Shown here in pieces: positions 1 through 8,780 of a DNA stretch of 36,151 nt. The notes under the pieces were generated by a model, which had not been told where the DNA came from, did no database searches, and saw nothing but the letters and a program-made list of their open reading frames with translations. A program made the translations under genes and the position numbers. The stretch covers positions 1 to 36,151 of the forward strand of contig JALZVU010000198.1 of assembly GCA_023301795.1 (NCBI GenBank), written 5' to 3'. The first letter of the stretch is position 1. Each line of letters starts with the position of its first letter. Source of the DNA: Granulosicoccus sp. GTDB taxonomy: Bacteria; Pseudomonadota; Gammaproteobacteria; Granulosicoccales; Granulosicoccaceae.

Positions 1-690
1 GGCGGTGGTTTCGAGTACCGCCTGCACAATGACAAGGTTTCGGATCTTGCCGCTTGGCCATGTCAATTGACCGTGTCTGTTCAGTTCAAAAAGTACGAGT
101 ACAACGGCTCCGAGTAGAGCAAACAGCCGATTAAGATAAAGAGCATGCAGCGCACCTATTTCAGCGCCAGCCTCTTGTGCGAAAAACATTCTTACAGCCA
201 CGGCGGTGGCTGCAGCAAGTCCAAACAGCGCGGTATGTTTAAGCCACGTAGCGTCATAGTGCTCAGTTTCTGCATCAACGTGTGAAGGTTTTGCCAACAT
301 GGCAACACCTGTGAAAACAATCAGCATGGCAACGAGTTGTACCCACGACCACGGTTCACCGGTAAAGATGTTCAGGGCTACCAGTAGCACCGTAAATGTT
401 GAAGCTGCAGGTGATGCTACGGCAACGGGCCCACGCGCCAGGGCACGGTAGAGGAAATACAGCGCAACGATATTCAGCAGGCCAGACGCTGCGGATGCAC
501 TCCATGCCCCGAGATGAAAGCTTGGCCAATTGGCTGATGCTGCGAACCCGGCAGACAGGACAACGAAAGAGGTACCCATAATGCTGACGAACAAGATGCT
601 GACAGGAACTGTGCGCGTGGTCACGCGCGCGATGCAATCTGATGCGCCGATCAATACTGCACCTGTGAGACCCCAGAGAATTCCGGTCAT
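1..690 (-). CDS. EamA/DMT-family transporter, C-terminus cut by window edge
   Basis: Translation of the minus strand from the ATG at 688-690 stays open for 230 codons to the left edge, so the end of the gene lies outside the window. The product is a run of hydrophobic helices that starts MTGILWGLTGAVLIGASDC and contains the motif YRALARGPVAVASPAA near residues 80-100, typical of the EamA (drug/metabolite transporter) repeat. Such proteins are usually about 290-300 residues with ten helices in two EamA repeats; here the first repeat and part of the second are visible. It should be an inner-membrane exporter of small metabolites or amino acids; the substrate cannot be told. A 6-bp inverted repeat sits just upstream of the start. 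Confidence 0.85.
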   Translation of the reverse strand, partial: MTGILWGLTGAVLIGASDCIARVTTRTVPVSILFVSIMGTSFVVLSAGFAASANWPSFHLGAWSASAASGLLNIVALYFLYRALARGPVAVASPAASTFTVLLVALNIFTGEPWSWVQLVAMLIVFTGVAMLAKPSHVDAETEHYDATWLKHTALFGLAAATAVAVRMFFAQEAGAEIGALHALYLNRLFALLGAVVLVLFELNRHGQLTWPSGKIRNLVIVQAVLETTA

Positions 691-713
691 AGAGATTGGC
701 TTCCGGCTAAATT

Positions 714-727
714 AGTAACACGTTACT
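714..727. promoter_or_regulatory. Inverted repeat upstream of the EamA gene (candidate operator)
   Basis: AGTAAC-ac-GTTACT is a perfect 6-bp inverted repeat with a 2-bp centre, 24 bp upstream of the EamA start codon. Its place and symmetry fit a repressor site, but no cognate regulator is adjacent. This is an inference from symmetry and position only. Confidence 0.35.
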
Positions 728-916
728 CTTATCTACACGGGCGAACACCCCTTGGCGTAGCTCTCATGAGCGGCAGCACTATGATAATCAAGGGCTTACT
801 GACTACGACTAAGAGCATTTCCATACTTTATCTCCATGGGTGACACATTGCAGGTGTAGACTATGCGCCTTGATGAGCACATTCTGGCGACTGGCTGCAG
901 TTGTAGCGCCCAATTT

Positions 917-1765
917 ATGAAGACACCCAAACGTATTCAACCATTGATAGAAGATGGTCTTGTTGATGAAGTTCTTCGGCCGTTAATGAGTGGTAAGGAG
1001 GCAACCGTATATCTGGTCCGCTGCGGCGATGATATAAGGTGTGCAAAAGTCTATAAAGACGTAGCAGTGCGCAGTTTCAAGCAAGCGGTGCAATATCAGG
1101 AAGGACGGAAGGTCAGAAACAGCCGCCGCCAGCGAGCCATGGAAAAAGGCTCTCGTTTTGGCCGGGATGAGCAAGAGAAAGTGTGGCAATCAGCCGAGGT
1201 AGACGCGCTCTACAAGTTAGCTGCTGCGGGTGTGCGCGTACCAGAGGCTTTTGGCTGCTTTGATGGCGTATTGTTGATGGAACTGATCACTGATGGTGAA
1301 GGAGAGGTTGCCCCCAGACTAAACGACATCCTCATTCCTCAGGAGCGCGTACTTGAAGATCACGCCACAATGATGCGCTATGTATTGCGTATGTTATGCG
1401 TTGGGCTCGTACACGGCGATTTGTCCGAATTCAACGTGTTAATGGCAGAGGACGGCCCGGTTATCATTGATCTACCGCAGGCTGTAAATGCCGCTGGTAA
1501 CAACAATGCGCCGACCATGCTGGCCCGCGATGTGGCCAATATGACGCGCTACTACGCACAGTACGCACCTGAGTTGGCAGAAACACGTTATGCCGAAGAG
1601 ATATGGGCGCTGTATGAGGCTGGTGCTCTTGACCCTGATATGCAACTAACAGGAAAATATGAGCGCGATACCTCTGATGTGGATGTTGACTCGGTGCTGC
1701 AGCAGATCGAAGCAGCTTACGAGGAAGAGATGGAACGCCAGGAACGAATGAAGGGTGACGATTGA
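917..1765 (+). CDS. RIO-family serine/threonine kinase
   Basis: The 282-residue product is a bacterial RIO1-type atypical kinase. Visible parts are a phosphate-binding stretch MSGKEATVY (residues 24-32), the ATP-binding lysine in CAKVYK (about 44), the catalytic loop HGDLSEFN (166-173, D168) and the metal-binding IDLPQ (184-188, D185). These match the RIO pattern of catalytic Asp and metal Asp, and the short charged C-terminal tail is also typical. I chose the ATG at 917 because related proteobacterial proteins, as I recall them, begin MKTPKR; an in-frame ATG at 863 would add 18 residues (MRLDEHILATGCSCSAQF) with no family likeness. Neither start has a convincing ribosome-binding site. Bacterial RIO kinases are poorly characterised; the substrate is unknown. 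It appears to be a single-gene unit. Confidence 0.88.
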   Translation: MKTPKRIQPLIEDGLVDEVLRPLMSGKEATVYLVRCGDDIRCAKVYKDVAVRSFKQAVQYQEGRKVRNSRRQRAMEKGSRFGRDEQEKVWQSAEVDALYKLAAAGVRVPEAFGCFDGVLLMELITDGEGEVAPRLNDILIPQERVLEDHATMMRYVLRMLCVGLVHGDLSEFNVLMAEDGPVIIDLPQAVNAAGNNNAPTMLARDVANMTRYYAQYAPELAETRYAEEIWALYEAGALDPDMQLTGKYERDTSDVDVDSVLQQIEAAYEEEMERQERMKGDD

Positions 1766-1823
1766 ACCAAGCGCTCAGCTGTATTGCTGAGCACTTGTCC
1801 CTGTCATTGTCAGGCTAGCGCGA

Positions 1824-3878
1824 TCAAGTAGCGATTTTGCCACCCCCTGTGCGTGTTACTACAACAACCGAAGGCCTGGGCGGCATCTTTTCATCGAAGT
1901 CTGGCCATCGAGTAGCGGGATCCTCAAACGTTGAATCGCGCTCGAAGCCTGCATAGCCTGATGTGCCATCCGTACCCGGATGTTGAACCGCTAAAAACAG
2001 GGTTTCAGAATCCTCGGTGAAATAAGGCCCGCACATTTCGCCACCTACTGGGCAACGAAAAAACAACTTGGCGTGGCCTCTCAGGTCGCCCTCGGTCTCC
2101 ATGGAATACAGTCCGTCGGACTTACCGGTTTTTGGCCAGTTAGAGCCTTGATCAGTTGATACCCATAGCCGTCCCTCTGCATCGACTGCACAGTTATCAG
2201 GCGAACCAAACCAGCCGTGTTCTGAGGTTTCAGGATTCCATTGTGCGCCTACATCAGCCACTGTTGGATCCCCACACTTGACAAGAATATCCCAAGTGCC
2301 GTTGGTGGCAATGGGATCACCACCAGCCTCTTTTATCTCAATGATATGGCCAAACGAGCTTTCGGGTCTCGGGTTTGCGGCATTGAGTTGATCGGCACCA
2401 CGTCGGCTGTTGTTGGTAAGCATGACGTAGGTAGTGCCATCGTCGCGTGGCTGTACATCTTCGGGGCGATCCATTGGTGTAGCACCGAGTAAATCTCCGG
2501 CAATACGTGCATCAATAACAACATCGGCCTGCGTATCAAAGCCGTTTTCTGTTGTTAGCGGGCCTTCTCCGTGAACTAGCGGTAACCACTCAATGGTGGA
2601 ATCATCATTAAATTTGGCAACATACAAGATGCCCTCAGACAGCAGTTTTTTGTTAGCCTCAAGATCCTCGCTGACCTGCCCGGCACTGACAAACTTATAC
2701 AAGTAATCGAATCGATTATCGTCGCCTGAATACACCACCACATGACCATCAGGTGACACTGTAGATTCAGCACCTTCATGTCGGAAACGTCCCATGGCCG
2801 TGTGTTTTACCGGCATCGCATCAGGATCACGTGGATCAACTTCTACAATCCAGCCGTGGCGGTTTGATTCGTTAGGTTCTTTGTCCAGGTTGAATCTATC
2901 GTGATATTTTCCCCACGCATACCATGCACCGGGTACACCATATCGCTTGTGTGAATCAAAAGCAGGATGATCCTCGCTTAGTGCTCTATTGCCTTCGGCA
3001 TCCTTGTTGTCAGTCCAGAAGTAGCCGTGGAAGTTCTCTTCAGCCATCAGATAGGTTCCCCAAGGCGTCATACCTCCCGCACAGTTGTTGAATGTACCTA
3101 CTACCGTCATGCCATCCGGGTGCTCTGAGGTTTTCATTCGCGCATGGCCTGCCGCTGGGCCATCGATCATCATGGTTGTGTCGTCTGCTGTAATGCGCCG
3201 GTTGTAGGCGCTGTCCTTTACCAGTGCCCACTTGCCATTTGCATCAAGCGCAATCTCAACCACGGTGCCGCCGTGTGCTGCCATTTCGATGTCCACAAGT
3301 TCAGGGGTCATCCCTGCAAATTCCATTCTGTCTTGACGCCCAAGTTTTGGGAACATGACCTCTTCATTGGTGTACTCGTGATTCACACACAGCAAGCCAC
3401 GGCCGGGCTCGAGTTCCGTGTAGCCCACGTAGTCGTTGTTATAGCCAAACTGCTTGAGCTGTGCGGCAGCAGATTGGTTGTAGACATCGAAATCAGGTGC
3501 ATCTTCTGTGATCGGGTCACCCCATCGAAGTAGTATATTTGCGTCATACCCCTCAGCGATGTGATGTGTTTGATCATTGCCACTGGCAAGCTCGGTAAAT
3601 TTGTAACGATCAGCGGTGCTGCCAGCAAGCTTGCCAGCCGCTATATCTGTTGCTGCCGCTACGGGGGAGGATGTTGTGAATGCTGCAGGTCCGAATAGTG
3701 CGGCTGCCGCTGAGACTCCCAAAGAGCCTTTTAAGAACTCACGTCTGCCAAAGCGACGATGAATGATGTCGCCAATGGTGTTCTCTAAATGCGGATTGGT
3801 GGGAATGTCGTCGAAGGCCTCATACGCCTCTGCCTTGTTGCCGATAGTCGGATCGTTGATGATGTCCTTTCTAGTCAC
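1824..3878 (-). CDS. PhoX-family phosphatase (DUF839), Tat-exported
   Basis: This 684-residue protein belongs to the PhoX/DUF839 family of calcium- and iron-dependent alkaline phosphatases, which release phosphate from organic esters in the periplasm. The N-terminus carries a twin-arginine signal, RREFLK at 45-50, followed by an alanine-rich hydrophobic stretch (52-67) and an Ala-rich cleavage region, after a long 40-residue leader usual in this family. The body shows family-like segments such as GGMTPWGTYLMAEENFHGYF and CGPYFTEDSETLFLAVQHPG. The start is GTG at 3876-3878, preceded on the minus strand by GAGGT five bases upstream. Length is in the usual range. Some family members may not be phosphatases, so the activity is inferred. 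The stop lies about 60 bp from the convergent RIO kinase end. Confidence 0.88.
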   Translation of the reverse strand: MTRKDIINDPTIGNKAEAYEAFDDIPTNPHLENTIGDIIHRRFGRREFLKGSLGVSAAAALFGPAAFTTSSPVAAATDIAAGKLAGSTADRYKFTELASGNDQTHHIAEGYDANILLRWGDPITEDAPDFDVYNQSAAAQLKQFGYNNDYVGYTELEPGRGLLCVNHEYTNEEVMFPKLGRQDRMEFAGMTPELVDIEMAAHGGTVVEIALDANGKWALVKDSAYNRRITADDTTMMIDGPAAGHARMKTSEHPDGMTVVGTFNNCAGGMTPWGTYLMAEENFHGYFWTDNKDAEGNRALSEDHPAFDSHKRYGVPGAWYAWGKYHDRFNLDKEPNESNRHGWIVEVDPRDPDAMPVKHTAMGRFRHEGAESTVSPDGHVVVYSGDDNRFDYLYKFVSAGQVSEDLEANKKLLSEGILYVAKFNDDSTIEWLPLVHGEGPLTTENGFDTQADVVIDARIAGDLLGATPMDRPEDVQPRDDGTTYVMLTNNSRRGADQLNAANPRPESSFGHIIEIKEAGGDPIATNGTWDILVKCGDPTVADVGAQWNPETSEHGWFGSPDNCAVDAEGRLWVSTDQGSNWPKTGKSDGLYSMETEGDLRGHAKLFFRCPVGGEMCGPYFTEDSETLFLAVQHPGTDGTSGYAGFERDSTFEDPATRWPDFDEKMPPRPSVVVVTRTGGGKIAT

Positions 3879-4215
3879 TATTACCTCTACATTGTTGGAA
3901 ACGTGTATGTAAAATCGTATCGTGCGGTATCGATTGCACGCTCTCTACGCTAGGAAACGCTGTGCGAACCCTTTCCTGCCTACCTGACGAGTCAGAGCCT
4001 TATCAATGATGTTCAAGCGCACCAAGAAGCGTACATTGACGATATCTCAAGTTCATGACAGTGAGATGTTGACGCGGCACGCACTACGATGTTTTTAGTT
4101 ATTGATGATTCCCTGATTTTTTGTGTCAATTTTCAGGCGAGCTGGCCTAAGGTTGACGCACTCGTGAACAAACTCGGGTACGCTTCGCCGCACATAGCTT
4201 TGAACAGGACGCGTA
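3879..4215. promoter_or_regulatory. Divergent intergenic region between phoX-like and exonuclease genes
   Basis: This 337-bp gap has no gene I can support. It must carry the divergent promoters of the PhoX gene (minus) and the exonuclease (plus). One perfect Pho-box half-site reads CTGTCAT on the minus strand (4055-4061), but the second half at the expected 4-bp spacing matches only about 4 of 7 bases, so phosphate control is only suggested. An AGGA ribosome-binding site (4206-4209) lies 6 bp before the exonuclease ATG. Confidence 0.4.
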
Positions 4216-4869
4216 ATGACATCAAGTAGTTTTTCCAACGTAGTAGCGTCAGATGTTTACGCTGTATTGGATTTTGAAACGTCAGGTCTGAATCCAGATC
4301 ACGGCCACCGGGCTATTGAGATTGGCATCTCCTTGCTGTGTGAAGGCCAAGAGATCGGTACGTTCTCCTCGCTAATCAACCCTGGGTTCAAAGTCGATCC
4401 TTTTATTACCGGTCTGACGGGGATCAGTAATCAAATGCTTGCCTCAGCACCTTCAGCTCAGGAGGTTATGCCAAAAGCTTTTGAATTTGTAGGTGATGCG
4501 CATTTGGTAGCGCATAACGCCAGCTTTGACCGTAAGTTTTGGCGCCATGAGTTGCGGCGAACTCTAGGTAGTGATGATGAGCGGCGCTACCTCTGCACCC
4601 TAATGTTGTCCAGGCGCATTTTTCAATCGTTTGACAGTCACCGTTTGGGGGCTATTGCGCGAAAACTCGGTATAGAAATACACGACAGTCACAGGGCGTT
4701 AGCCGACGCGCAAGTCACGGCTCAAGCTCTGGCCATCATGATAGAGCGTTTGCGTGCTGCGCACTCATCCGAGCATATTGACGGGTTGTTTCTGCAGAAA
4801 TATCAGCGCAAGGTCAAATCGTCTTTACCGGATCTGACTAGGGTTGGGTACTGCCTTGAGCAAGTGTAG
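4216..4869 (+). CDS. DEDDh 3'-5' exonuclease (DnaQ/RNase T-like)
   Basis: The 217-residue product is a single DEDDh exonuclease domain. The acidic residues are all present: D19 and E21 in LDFETSG, D105 in AHNASFD, and H159 with D164 in HRALADA, so the fold should bind two metal ions and cleave nucleotides from 3' ends. It resembles the proofreading epsilon subunit (DnaQ) and RNase T, but it is shorter than DnaQ and lacks its polymerase-binding tail, and RNase T-specific features are not evident, so I leave it as a general exonuclease. An AGGA sits 6 bp before the ATG. It stands alone, followed by a 181-bp gap before a CBS gene. Confidence 0.85.
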   Translation: MTSSSFSNVVASDVYAVLDFETSGLNPDHGHRAIEIGISLLCEGQEIGTFSSLINPGFKVDPFITGLTGISNQMLASAPSAQEVMPKAFEFVGDAHLVAHNASFDRKFWRHELRRTLGSDDERRYLCTLMLSRRIFQSFDSHRLGAIARKLGIEIHDSHRALADAQVTAQALAIMIERLRAAHSSEHIDGLFLQKYQRKVKSSLPDLTRVGYCLEQV

Positions 4870-4993
4870 CGTTCAATGATTACGCTGCTGGGCCTGCAAG
4901 TTCTGGCGCAATGCATCGAGCAGGTCTGAAAGTTGGGCGCTAGTGAGTAGAGCTAACACTCAAACGTGCTGTTGAACCCGATCAATCAAGCTA

Positions 4994-5026
4994 TACGGTA
5001 CGTTCATCGCTTAGTGAGGTACCGTA
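4994..5026 (+). promoter_or_regulatory. 8-bp inverted repeat in the leader of the CBS-pair gene
   Basis: TACGGTAC (4994-5001) and GTACCGTA (5019-5026) are exact reverse complements separated by 17 bases, ending 24 bp before the CBS start codon. It could be an operator or a leader hairpin; there is no following T-run, so it is not a plain terminator. Confidence 0.4.
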
Positions 5027-5050
5027 CCATTTTGCTGAGTTAGCGCCCTG

Positions 5051-5461
5051 ATGTTAATCACTGATGTAATGACAAAACGCGTCGTCACCGTCGATATGGA
5101 TGATTCTCTGAAGGTGGCGAAGGAGATATTCGACAACGTCAAGTTTCATCATTTGCTGGTTGTACAGGCGACAAAGCTGCAAGGTGTGCTTTCAGACAGA
5201 GATCTGTTGAAAGCAATGAGCCCTTATTTGGGGTCAGCGGCGGAGAGTAATCGTGATAGATCTACATTGGATCGCAAGATTCATCAGTTGATGAGTCGAC
5301 AGCCTGTAACGCTGACTGAGTCAGCAACGCTTGATGACGCTATCGAGGTATTCAATACCCGAAGGTTCTCGTGCATTCCCATCATTGATGAGCAACACGT
5401 GCCTGTTGGGATTGTTAGCTGGAGAGATGTATTGCGTTGTTTACGACCGGATGCTGCATAA
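5051..5461 (+). CDS. Tandem CBS-domain protein
   Basis: The 136-residue product consists of two CBS domains and nothing else. The first covers roughly residues 1-58 (MLITDVMTKRVVTVDMDDSL ... GVLSDRDLL) and the second roughly 78-132 (LMSRQPVTLTESATLDDAI ... VGIVSWRDVL). A CBS pair folds into a Bateman module that commonly binds adenosine nucleotides and acts as an energy or ligand sensor for a partner protein. No effector domain is attached and the neighbours do not point to a partner. The start has no clear ribosome-binding site but matches the family's usual beginning. A second, diverged protein of this kind occurs at 32173. Confidence 0.85.
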   Translation: MLITDVMTKRVVTVDMDDSLKVAKEIFDNVKFHHLLVVQATKLQGVLSDRDLLKAMSPYLGSAAESNRDRSTLDRKIHQLMSRQPVTLTESATLDDAIEVFNTRRFSCIPIIDEQHVPVGIVSWRDVLRCLRPDAA

Positions 5462-5465
5462 AAAA

Positions 5466-5493
5466 AGCAGCCGTTTAACGGGCTGCTGTTTTT
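5466..5493. terminator. Bidirectional rho-independent terminator
   Basis: AGCAGCC (5466-5472) pairs with GGCTGCT (5481-5487) around an 8-base loop. GTTTTT follows on the plus strand and an A-run (5460-5466) precedes it, giving a T-run on the minus strand. It can end both the CBS transcript, whose stop overlaps the A-run, and the convergent sucD transcript. Confidence 0.85.
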
Positions 5494-5522
5494 ACTAATA
5501 CTACTAATAGTCCTGATTATTA

Positions 5523-6434
5523 CTAGCCGATTGCCTGAAGTAGCGTCTCGCCCAATTTTGCCGGTGACGGAGACACAACAATGCCAGCTTTTTCCATTGC
5601 AGCAATCTTGTCGTCAGCGCCACCCTTACCGCCTGAGATAACCGCACCTGCGTGACCCATGGTGCGGCCCGGCGGTGCAGTTCGGCCAGCAATAAAACCT
5701 GCCATTGGCTTTTTACGTCCAAGCTTGGCTTGTTCCATTAACCATTCAGCAGCCTCTTCTTCGGCCGAACCTCCGATCTCGCCTATCATGATGATGGACT
5801 TGGTTTCATCGTCATCTAAGAACATATCGAGCACATCGATGAATTCGGTACCCTTGACAGGATCACCACCAATTCCTACAGCCGTGGTCTGTCCCAGGCC
5901 TGCGGTTGTTGTCTGAAAAACCGCTTCATAGGTGAGTGTGCCGGATCGTGATACAACACCAACAGATCCTTGCTTAAAGATGCTTCCCGGCATGATGCCG
6001 ATCTTGCACTCATTGGGTGTCAGTATGCCAGGGCAGTTGGGTCCAACCAGACGCGAACCTGAATCAGCAAGCCGTGCCTTGACTTCCACCATGTCTAAAA
6101 CGGGAACGCCTTCAGTGATGCAGATGATGAGAGGGATCTGAGCGTCAATTGCTTCGATAATGGCTGCTGCGGCACCCGCTGGTGGTACGTAGACAACCGA
6201 TGCATCTGCATTCGTTGCATCGGCGCCTTCTTTTACTGTTGCAAAGATGGGTAGCTCAATGCCCAGACCAGACTCAGCAGAAGTTGCCCACGTCGTGCCA
6301 CCTTTTTTGGGGTGGATACCGCCGACCATTTGTGTGCCGTGATAGCCCAGCGCTTGCTCTGTATGGAACGTACCAGTCTTGCCGGTAAGGCCTTGAACCA
6401 AGATACGAGTGTTCTTGTTGATCATGATTGACAT
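5523..6434 (-). CDS. sucD: Succinate-CoA ligase alpha subunit
   Basis: SucD forms the alpha subunit of succinyl-CoA synthetase, which makes ATP or GTP as it converts succinyl-CoA to succinate in the TCA cycle. The CoA-binding N-terminal region ([19 protein letters not shown]) is followed by [30 protein letters not shown] and the phosphohistidine motif [10 protein letters not shown], with His at about 261. The start MSIMINKNT lines up with the usual MSILIDKNT opening, which fixes the N-terminus. Against the 289-residue E. coli protein as I remember it, there is an extra stretch near [13 protein letters not shown] (about residues 50-62). It lies five bases after sucC on the same strand and is not joined here to sucAB or sdh genes. 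Confidence 0.97.
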   Translation of the reverse strand: MSIMINKNTRILVQGLTGKTGTFHTEQALGYHGTQMVGGIHPKKGGTTWATSAESGLGIELPIFATVKEGADATNADASVVYVPPAGAAAAIIEAIDAQIPLIICITEGVPVLDMVEVKARLADSGSRLVGPNCPGILTPNECKIGIMPGSIFKQGSVGVVSRSGTLTYEAVFQTTTAGLGQTTAVGIGGDPVKGTEFIDVLDMFLDDDETKSIIMIGEIGGSAEEEAAEWLMEQAKLGRKKPMAGFIAGRTAPPGRTMGHAGAVISGGKGGADDKIAAMEKAGIVVSPSPAKLGETLLQAIG

Positions 6435-6439
6435 AGTGC

Positions 6440-7633
6440 TTATCCCTTTACCGCTTTAACGATTTTTTGAGCAGCATCGTCCAGATCGTCCGCAGCGATC
6501 ACGTCCAAACCACTGTTGTTGATGATGGCCTTGCCTTCTTCCACCTTAGTGCCTTCCAGTCTTACCACTAGAGGGACTTTCAAACCGACATCTTTCACCG
6601 CTTGAACTACGCCATCAGCGATAACATCGCAACGCATGATGCCGCCGAAAATGTTAACCAGAATGCCTTTAACCTGAGGGTCGGAGGTGATGATCTTGAA
6701 CGCCGCCGTCACTTTCTCAGTGGTAGCGCCGCCCCCTACGTCCAGAAAGTTTGCAGGAGTAGCGCCGTATAGTTTGATGATGTCCATGGTGGCCATAGCC
6801 AGTCCAGCACCGTTCACCATGCAGCCAATCTCACCATCCAGAGCGATATAGGCGAGGTCATACTTGGACGCTTCAATCTCCTTGGCATCTTCTTCTGTTT
6901 CATCGCGAAGCTCTGCAATGTCAGCATGACGGAATCCGGCATTGCCGTCGAAAGATACCTTGGCATCCAGCACTCGCAGATGACCGTCTTCCAATACCAC
7001 TAGAGGGTTGATTTCCAACAGGCTCATGTCTGTTTCTACAAACGCCTTGTAGAGAATAGGGAAGAGCTTTTTGCCATCGTCGGCAGCCATACCGCTGAGT
7101 TCAAAAGCTGCATTGAGAGTAGCGCAGTCAGCATCACTGATACCGCCCAATGGATCGATACCGATAGTGTGGATTTTTTCAGGGGTATCGTGAGCAACGG
7201 TTTCTATATCCATGCCGCCTTCAGTGGATGCCACGAAAGACACTTTACTCGTCTCGCGATCCACCAGGATAGAGAGGTAGAGCTCACGATCAATTTGCGC
7301 GCCGTCCTCCAGATACAGGCGATTAACTTGCTTGCCTGCAGGGCCGGTTTGCGCCGTAACCAATGTCTTGCCAAACATCTCTTGGGCATTAGCTCGTGCC
7401 TCATCAGCGGAGAAGCTGACTCTAACGCCACCTTTGGCATCGCTGCCGAGTTCGGTGAACCGACCTTTTCCACGTCCACCCGCATGAATCTGGCTTTTGA
7501 CGACATAGACTGGCCCCGGGAGGGCTTCTATGGCGGCATCAATGTCGGCCAGTGACAGAATTGGCACACCTTCTGAGATCGGGGCGCCAAAGCCTTTGAG
7601 GAGTTTTTTCGCCTGGTACTCGTGTATGTTCAT
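6440..7633 (-). CDS. sucC: Succinate-CoA ligase beta subunit
   Basis: SucC is the nucleotide-binding beta subunit of succinyl-CoA synthetase. The 397-residue product opens [16 protein letters not shown], has an ATP-grasp domain with [14 protein letters not shown] near residues 46-59, and carries the C-terminal ligase-CoA region with [14 protein letters not shown] and [14 protein letters not shown]. These are the standard landmarks, and the length is close to that of E. coli SucC (388). Whether ADP or GDP is used cannot be told. sucC and sucD form a two-gene operon on the minus strand, divergent from the oxalate regulator. The start has only a weak GAG ribosome-binding site. Confidence 0.97.
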   Translation of the reverse strand: MNIHEYQAKKLLKGFGAPISEGVPILSLADIDAAIEALPGPVYVVKSQIHAGGRGKGRFTELGSDAKGGVRVSFSADEARANAQEMFGKTLVTAQTGPAGKQVNRLYLEDGAQIDRELYLSILVDRETSKVSFVASTEGGMDIETVAHDTPEKIHTIGIDPLGGISDADCATLNAAFELSGMAADDGKKLFPILYKAFVETDMSLLEINPLVVLEDGHLRVLDAKVSFDGNAGFRHADIAELRDETEEDAKEIEASKYDLAYIALDGEIGCMVNGAGLAMATMDIIKLYGATPANFLDVGGGATTEKVTAAFKIITSDPQVKGILVNIFGGIMRCDVIADGVVQAVKDVGLKVPLVVRLEGTKVEEGKAIINNSGLDVIAADDLDDAAQKIVKAVKG

Positions 7634-7986
7634 AGTGTCTCGATGTCCGGATGCATCAGCATAGGTTGTTAACTACTAAGGATGGTGTGGTCGTTATTGG
7701 CAAGCGTTGAGCGTCGTGCCAGCCGTGAATGCTCTTATGATAACTTTTCGTGACGGCTTAGACCGTAGATTGGGTAACCTGCTCCCACTATTTAATGGAT
7801 AGGCGACAGTTATCAGCGGCTAATCCGCACCGAAAGCTGCATAAATGAGGATATACCGCCATTTCAGGTTCATCCCACCGCGTACAGCCTTCAATTAGCG
7901 ACCAGTGCTTGACTCGACTAAAATGCGGTGTATGGTATACCAAGTACCAGCCTATGACGGTTTGGAATGACACCTTGGTGAATTCG
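7634..7986. promoter_or_regulatory. Divergent region between sucC and the GntR regulator
   Basis: This 353-bp gap holds the sucC promoter (minus strand, not clearly visible) and the GntR promoter (annotated separately). An in-frame TTG at 7909 opens a longer reading frame, but that TTG falls inside the predicted -35 box, so 7909-7986 is better read as promoter and leader. A short inverted repeat AGCCGT/ACGGCT lies at 7721-7758. I see no gene or RNA in the rest. Confidence 0.5.
7909..7942 (+). promoter_or_regulatory. Promoter and palindromic operator of the GntR gene
   Basis: TTGACT (7909-7914) is a good -35 box. A -10-like TATGGT lies 16 bp downstream (7931-7936). The perfect 10-bp palindrome TGGTATACCA (7933-7942) overlaps the -10. 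Palindromes with a GTATAC core are typical sites for FCD-type GntR regulators, so this is a likely autoregulatory operator of the gene that follows. The boxes are seen; binding is inferred. Confidence 0.65.
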
Positions 7987-8733
7987 ATGATTGGGCCTGC
8001 AGACAAAAAACTTTCCACCTCACTCAGCTCTCGGCTCAAGCCGGTCAGTGGGAGTTTTTCGCTCGCTGATCACGTCTACGATGTTCTGCGTTCGGCCATT
8101 CTGGAGATCGATCTCTACGATGATGACGTTGACCTGCGACTGGACGAACGCAAGCTTGCCGAGCAGCTAGGTGCTTCCCGCACGCCTGTTCGCGAGGCAC
8201 TCGCGCGATTGGCACGCGAAGGGTTTGTCGAGGTTCAGCCTCGCAAAGGTGTATTTCTTCTTCGTAAGTCGCTGCCTGAGGTCCTGGAAATGGTGGTCGT
8301 ATGGGCAGCTTTGGAGAGCATGGCCGCAAGGTTGGTCACACAGCTTGCCAGCGACGCGGACATAGCGTCCCTGCGAGCGTTGGGTGTAAAGCACAGTGAA
8401 AGTACCGGGCGTGCCGAAATATCTGAGTATTCGGCGGCCAATATTCTGTTTCATCAGCGCATTCTGGAGTTGTCTCAGTGTGTTCTATTAAAGAGTACAG
8501 CTGATGCGCTGCTGCAGCATATGCACGCGGTACGGCGAAGGGCGATGAACGAGGGCGACCGGGTTAATCGCTCAGTGGTTGATCACATGGCCATCATTGA
8601 AGCTATCGAGAACCGCGAAGGTGATCTGGCGAGCATGCTAGTGCGCGATCATACGATGAAGCTTCATGATCATATTCGCAGAACATGGTCGAAGCTTGAC
8701 GGACCTCCTGGCGCTTGCGAACAGGCAATTTAA
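7987..8733 (+). CDS. GntR/FCD-family transcriptional regulator of the oxalate genes
   Basis: The 248-residue product has a winged-helix DNA-binding domain at about 25-92, with the family-defining LAEQLGASRTPVREALARL and the wing QPRKGVFL. An FCD ligand-binding domain follows at about 98-225, with histidines in ANILFHQRIL, DHMAIIEAIE and DHTMKLHDH that usually hold a metal bound to a carboxylate ligand. I chose ATG 7987 because GGTGA precedes it by 6 bp and because the upstream in-frame starts (TTG 7909, ATG 7954) lie on or next to the promoter and operator. The gene is followed 47 bp later by oxc, so oxalate, oxalyl-CoA or a related acid is a plausible effector. This role is inferred from position. 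Confidence 0.9.
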   Translation: MIGPADKKLSTSLSSRLKPVSGSFSLADHVYDVLRSAILEIDLYDDDVDLRLDERKLAEQLGASRTPVREALARLAREGFVEVQPRKGVFLLRKSLPEVLEMVVVWAALESMAARLVTQLASDADIASLRALGVKHSESTGRAEISEYSAANILFHQRILELSQCVLLKSTADALLQHMHAVRRRAMNEGDRVNRSVVDHMAIIEAIENREGDLASMLVRDHTMKLHDHIRRTWSKLDGPPGACEQAI

Positions 8734-8780
8734 CAAAGCATCTTCAATTAAGAACACTACTTTGGTAGACGGTAAACAAC

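Noticed and set aside
356-637. Minus-strand frame in the first 700 bases
   Set aside because: The EamA transporter in another frame on the same strand explains this region; the frame has no membrane or domain pattern.
3144-3533. 129-codon plus-strand frame opposite PhoX
   Set aside because: It is an antisense shadow of the PhoX gene with no ribosome-binding site or recognisable domain.
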